A stretch of 47,624 nucleotides of DNA from Clostridia bacterium (GTDB lineage Bacteria; Bacillota; Clostridia; Oscillospirales; CAG-272): contig JAFUQQ010000046.1 of NCBI GenBank assembly GCA_017472285.1, positions 1 through 47,624 on the forward strand, in the 5' to 3' direction. A program made the position numbers and the translations under genes. Under the pieces are notes generated by a model. It ran no database searches and was not told the origin of the DNA. It was given only the letters and a program-made list of their open reading frames with translations. Of this stretch, positions 44,293 through 47,624 are shown in pieces. Position 1 is the stretch's first letter, and every line of letters starts with the position of its first letter.

Positions 44293-45870
44293 TTATTTTG
44301 CAAGCTCGGAATAACGGCTTTCACGGATGACGTTGACCTTGATCTGACCGGGATATTCGAGTTCCTGTTCGATCTTGCGTGCGATGTCTTTTGCGATAAC
44401 GATCATCTGATCGTCACCAACGTGTTCGGGTTTGACCATAACACGAATTTCACGTCCTGCCTGAATCGCAAAGGATTTTTCAACGCCGGGGAAGCTGCAA
44501 GAGATTTCTTCGAGCTTTTTCAGACGTTTGATATAGCTTTCAAGGTCTTCACGACGTGCGCCGGGTCTTGCCGCGGAGATTGCGTCTGCTGCCTGAATGA
44601 GAATTGCGATGATGCTGTTGGGTTCAACGTCGCCATGATGCGCTTCGATGGCATGGATAACTTCTTTGTTTTCCTTGAACTTGCGTGCGATCTCAACGCC
44701 GAGCTGGATATGAGAGCCTTCAACTTCATGGGTGAGGGCTTTACCGATATCATGGAGAAGACCTGCGCGTTTTGCGAGGGTGCTGTCCAGACCGAGCTCA
44801 TTTGCCATGACACCTGCGAGGTATGCAACTTCAATGGAGTGTGTGAGTACGTTCTGACCGTAGCTTGTACGATATTTGAGTCTGCCGAGGAATTTGATGA
44901 GTTCGGGATGGAGTCCGTTCACACCGAGATCGAATGCCGCTTTTTCACCAGCCTGCTTGATGGTAAGCTCCACTTCGCGCTGTGCTTTTTCAACGGTTTC
45001 TTCGATTCTGGAGGGGTGGATACGTCCATCGGAAATAAGTCTTTCGAGGACGATACGTGCGACTTCGCGGCGGATGGGATCGAAACAGGAAAGCGTGATC
45101 GCTTCGGGGGTATCGTCAATGATGAGATCAACACCGGTGAGCGTTTCGATCTTATGGATATTACGTCCTTCGCGTCCGATGATGCGTCCCTTCATTTCGT
45201 CATTGGGGAGCGGAACGACGGAAACGGTGGTTTCGGAAACCTGATCGGATGCAAGACGCTGAATGGCAAGAGAGATGATATTCTTTGCTCTGTCATCTGC
45301 CGTATCCTTCAGTTCTGTTTCGATCTGAGAGAGTTTGACGGCTGCTTCACGTTTGGCATCGGTTTCGATCTTGGAAATCAGCTCCGCTTTTGCCGTTTCG
45401 GCGGTATAACCGGAGATTTCCTCGAGTTTTGCGAGCTGATCGGCTTTGATCTTCTCGATCTCTTCCTGAATCTTCTCGTTTTCTTTGATCTTCTTATTCA
45501 GTTGTTCGTCCTTGCGCTCAAAATTTTCGATCTTTTTTTCAAGCGTTTCTTCTTTTGCGAGTGCTTTGTTTTCAAGACGAAGGATTTCCTGACGGCGTTC
45601 CTTGTTTTCTCTTTCGGCTTCGGTCTTTGCTTTCAGGATATCTTCTTTGGCTTCGACGAGCATTTCCTTGCATTTTGCTTCGCCTTTTTTGACGGCTTCG
45701 GCAACGATGCGCTTCGCTTCTTCTTCCGCAGAACCGATCGCTTTTTCACCGATCTCAAGACGGTTCTGATAACCCTTTTTGAAGCCGGACTTATCACCGA
45801 AAACGTAACCTGCGAGGATACCGAGTGCAAGACAGATCACACCGATAATTGCTGAAATGACATATTCCAT
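44293..45870 (-). CDS. rny: Ribonuclease Y
   Basis: A 525-residue membrane-anchored endoribonuclease that starts mRNA decay in Firmicutes. Residues 1-25 are a transmembrane anchor, about 40-200 a Glu/Lys-rich coiled coil, then the KH RNA-binding domain ([15 protein letters not shown]) and the HD domain with LLHDIGKA and EAHHGDVEP. The C-terminal region [17 protein letters not shown] is typical. The upstream GGAGG is 13 bases from the ATG, longer than usual, and is part of a small GGAG-GTG-CTCC hairpin. It has its own consensus promoter. Confidence 0.97.
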   Translation of the reverse strand: MEYVISAIIGVICLALGILAGYVFGDKSGFKKGYQNRLEIGEKAIGSAEEEAKRIVAEAVKKGEAKCKEMLVEAKEDILKAKTEAERENKERRQEILRLENKALAKEETLEKKIENFERKDEQLNKKIKENEKIQEEIEKIKADQLAKLEEISGYTAETAKAELISKIETDAKREAAVKLSQIETELKDTADDRAKNIISLAIQRLASDQVSETTVSVVPLPNDEMKGRIIGREGRNIHKIETLTGVDLIIDDTPEAITLSCFDPIRREVARIVLERLISDGRIHPSRIEETVEKAQREVELTIKQAGEKAAFDLGVNGLHPELIKFLGRLKYRTSYGQNVLTHSIEVAYLAGVMANELGLDSTLAKRAGLLHDIGKALTHEVEGSHIQLGVEIARKFKENKEVIHAIEAHHGDVEPNSIIAILIQAADAISAARPGARREDLESYIKRLKKLEEISCSFPGVEKSFAIQAGREIRVMVKPEHVGDDQMIVIAKDIARKIEQELEYPGQIKVNVIRESRYSELAK

Positions 45871-45978
45871 AGTTTATGGAGCACCTCCTTTTTTGTAAAT
45901 CATTTTATTTTGAATTTTTCGTATATGTATCGCTAAAATTTTAAGTCTTTGAGAAAATCTATGCAACACACTTCTCTT

Positions 45979-46007
45979 ATTATAATATATCTGATGGCAC
46001 TTGTCAA
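45979..46007 (-). promoter_or_regulatory. Consensus sigma-A promoter of rny
   Basis: On the minus strand TTGACA (46007-46002), 17-bp spacer, TATAAT (45984-45979). This is a perfect consensus promoter. The leader to the rny ATG is about 100 bases. Confidence 0.9.
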
Positions 46008-46088
46008 GGGAAAAGATTTTTCAAAAATAGGTTTTTTACAAAATGTTCCAATACATACAAAATCAGTATCTATACAATATAAAAGTAA

Positions 46089-46131
46089 AAACCGTACGTA
46101 TTCACAAGAAGTCTGTGAACGCGCACGGTTT
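46089..46131 (-). terminator. Terminator of the small lipoprotein gene
   Basis: AACCGTACG/CGCACGGTT-type imperfect arms plus TTCAC/GTGAA form a hairpin, followed on the minus strand by TTTTTACTTTTAT. It lies 24 bases beyond the stop at 46155 and upstream of the rny promoter. Confidence 0.7.
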
Positions 46132-46154
46132 CAGAAATCAAAGGTGATTTTGGC

Positions 46155-46520
46155 TTACTGCTTTGTGTAAGTAATCATACCGATGGTGATGGTACCAGCA
46201 TCTTTGTCTTCCTTGAAGGTCTTTGTTCCGGTGTATTCGGAAGCGTCAGAGTCTTCAAATGTGAATTTGATGGACATTGTACCGTCGTCAGCTTCGATGA
46301 TTTCATACTTACCATCGTATTCGGTGGTTTTGGAGCTGCCCAAGAAAGAAGTGGTCTTGGATACAGTTACATTGCTTCCGCTGAATGTGTAAGAAACCTT
46401 ACCGCCGGCAAGACCGAGAAGGTCGCCGCTTGCAGTATAAGTACCGGAAAGGGTCTTACCGCAGGAAACGAGAACGAATACGAGAGAAAGCGCAAGCACG
46501 AGAGCGAGAACTTTTTTCAT
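46155..46520 (-). CDS. Small lipoprotein, unknown function
   Basis: A 121-residue secreted lipoprotein. The signal peptide MKKVLALVLALSLVFVLVSC ends at a lipobox Cys20. The mature part is about 100 residues of alternating strands (SGTYTASGDLLGLAGGKVSYTFSG ... GKYEIIEADDGTMSIKFTFED ... KDAGTITIGMITYTKQ), suggesting a small beta-barrel or sandwich. I do not recognise a family; short lipoproteins of this kind with a TYTASG...Y-I---G repeat pattern are common in Clostridia. A GGAGG-n-AAAGGA site precedes the ATG. A very strong promoter with a palindrome drives it alone. Confidence 0.85.
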   Translation of the reverse strand: MKKVLALVLALSLVFVLVSCGKTLSGTYTASGDLLGLAGGKVSYTFSGSNVTVSKTTSFLGSSKTTEYDGKYEIIEADDGTMSIKFTFEDSDASEYTGTKTFKEDKDAGTITIGMITYTKQ

Positions 46521-46546
46521 TTTCCTTTACCTCCATATAAATTCAT

Positions 46547-46584
46547 ATTTTGTAAACAATTACGAAATACTTTGTTTACAAAAT
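46547..46584. promoter_or_regulatory. Candidate operator at the lipoprotein promoter
   Basis: Perfect 12-bp arms ATTTTGTAAACA and TGTTTACAAAAT are separated by 14 bp. The distal arm touches the -10 box and covers the inferred transcription start, the position expected for a repressor site. Confidence 0.65.
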
Positions 46585-46585
46585 C

Positions 46586-46614
46586 ATTATATAGCAATTT
46601 TATATTTTTGTCAA
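46586..46614 (-). promoter_or_regulatory. Consensus sigma-A promoter of the small lipoprotein gene
   Basis: On the minus strand TTGACA (46614-46609), 17-bp spacer, TATAAT (46591-46586). Both hexamers are perfect. The region lies between the lipoprotein start and the serpin stop. Confidence 0.9.
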
Positions 46615-46654
46615 TAGGTTTTTGGAAAATGCAAAAGTTAAGAATATTTTAAGA

Positions 46655-47624
46655 TCAGCCGATATCGGTTACGGTTCCGATGAAGATGGGCAGATTATTT
46701 TCGGTATCGATAATCATATAGACGAACGGACGATCGAGGGTGATGTTTTTGATCTTGCCGGTATGGAGTGCAGCAGACGTACATTCGATGGTAATCTCTG
46801 TGACAGCGGCGGCTTTCGTGCCGAAATTATCGACAGCGATATACGTTTTATGCAGAACATTTCCAATATAGAGATTGCCTCTGTCCGTTGTTCCGATTTC
46901 TGAAAAATCGGCGTTGATTCCCGAAAAGGCATTCTTGATGCCGAGTGTTTGCAATGCGTTTACCATAGAGATCTCATATTCATTTTCAAATTTCGGCATG
47001 GCGGCATTGACGGCATAGTCGTTGCGGCTATTCAGCAAAGCGGCGATCTTTTCACCGTCAAGATTGTTCACGTAATCTGCAAAATCCATATCTTCATCAG
47101 GCAGAAGTGCCGCGAACGCATAGTTGCCGTCTTTATAATATTTGACAAATCCTGTGGTATTTTCATCTTCGAGATAACGTTCTTCGCTCGAATGCATCAT
47201 CGTTACGGTCTGCTTTTCGCCGTTCAATGCCGTGAAAGTTTCCTGTTTTTGCTGATATTTCTCATAAGGTTCTGCCCATTCCGCTTCGAATGCAAGCGCA
47301 TTGATGAGGATCATGAGCATATCCGCATGGATATCACGAATGATATCGGGAATCATTTCTTTGGTGTTCAGATTGACCCAATCATTGATCTCTTTTACTG
47401 TCGAATTGTCAAAAGGTGCTTCGTAAATTTCCGCGTCGTAATAATCTTTATTGGTCTGCAAGAAGGTTTCATTGACATCAATCGCATTTTGTCTGAACCA
47501 GATGGAATTGGCAAGGACGAGTTCTTCGGAAAGATTTTCATTGTATGCGTACAGATACGCATTGAGTTCTTCCGTGGACATACCGCCGCCGAGAACGGCT
47601 TCCATTTCTTCTTCGGTCAAGCCG
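46655..47624 (-). CDS. Serpin-family protein, 5' end beyond the window
   Basis: The C-terminal part (at least 321 residues) of a serpin. Family features are NALAFEAEWAEPY, MPKFENEYEISMVNALQTLGIKNAF, the hinge NFGTKAAAVTEITI with small residues as in inhibitory serpins, and the C-terminal RPFVYMIIDTENNLPIFIGTVTDI. An in-frame ATG occurs at 47620, but full serpins have roughly 80 more N-terminal residues (helices A-C and any signal peptide), so the true start is past the window edge. Gut bacterial serpins inhibit serine or cysteine proteases; the target here cannot be read. I see no clear terminator after the stop at 46655. Confidence 0.9.
   Translation of the reverse strand, partial: GLTEEEMEAVLGGGMSTEELNAYLYAYNENLSEELVLANSIWFRQNAIDVNETFLQTNKDYYDAEIYEAPFDNSTVKEINDWVNLNTKEMIPDIIRDIHADMLMILINALAFEAEWAEPYEKYQQKQETFTALNGEKQTVTMMHSSEERYLEDENTTGFVKYYKDGNYAFAALLPDEDMDFADYVNNLDGEKIAALLNSRNDYAVNAAMPKFENEYEISMVNALQTLGIKNAFSGINADFSEIGTTDRGNLYIGNVLHKTYIAVDNFGTKAAAVTEITIECTSAALHTGKIKNITLDRPFVYMIIDTENNLPIFIGTVTDIG

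Overview
The window comes from a low-to-medium GC Gram-positive anaerobe, most likely an uncultured member of the class Clostridia. The evidence is the dnaA-dnaN-recF-remB-gyrB-gyrA origin block, sigma-A promoters with 17-bp spacing, strong AAAGGAG-type ribosome binding sites, RNase Y, YmdB, a CD1247-type protein downstream of efp, and YgiQ, GH78 and PepV genes typical of gut or rumen Clostridia. I cannot resolve the family from this sequence.

Layout. 143-1066 (-): a sugar isomerase/epimerase-like TIM-barrel protein. 1330-12793 (+): M18 aminopeptidase, YgiQ radical SAM protein, a galactokinase-family kinase, YycJ-like hydrolase, RlmH, MnmG, RsmG, two parS sites, ParA, ParB and a small membrane protein. 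12826-24155 (-): PrsA/SurA-like lipoprotein, Asp/Cys-rich CD1247-type protein, EF-P, M24 peptidase, SbcD/YhaO-like phosphoesterase, alpha-L-rhamnosidase, a TIGR04076-type protein, adenosylhomocysteinase, GNAT acetyltransferase and YmdB. 24390-26665: the likely chromosomal origin, in two parts either side of dnaA. 24512-43591 (+): dnaA, dnaN, recF, a second sugar isomerase with a small membrane protein, remB, gyrB, gyrA, recA, recX, PepV dipeptidase, two tandem paralogs that may be a carbohydrate-active enzyme family, and a PHP phosphatase. 43806-47624 (-): VanZ-like protein, RNase Y, a small lipoprotein and a serpin cut by the window end.

The replication and segregation genes form one functional group: DnaA and its boxes, DnaN, RecF, gyrase, RecA/RecX, and ParAB acting at parS. 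A second theme is carbohydrate use: intracellular GH78 rhamnosidase, galactokinase-family kinase, two sugar isomerases, and the tandem candidate glycosidases.

The most unusual content is intergenic. At least eight copies of a structured repeat lie between genes. They share a core of the form CTCTGTG-n-CTCTGACTTTATT and carry long hairpins whose stems differ between copies by compensatory changes. In one subfamily the last hairpin ends exactly at, or overlaps, the Shine-Dalgarno sequence of the next gene (M24 peptidase, sugar isomerase, gyrA). This suggests 5'-leader elements as well as, or instead of, inert mobile repeats. Other notable points are a parS site built into a 38-bp perfect palindrome that can also terminate rsmG transcription, DnaA boxes of the form TTTTCCACA, and gyrase residues linked in other bacteria with reduced quinolone susceptibility.
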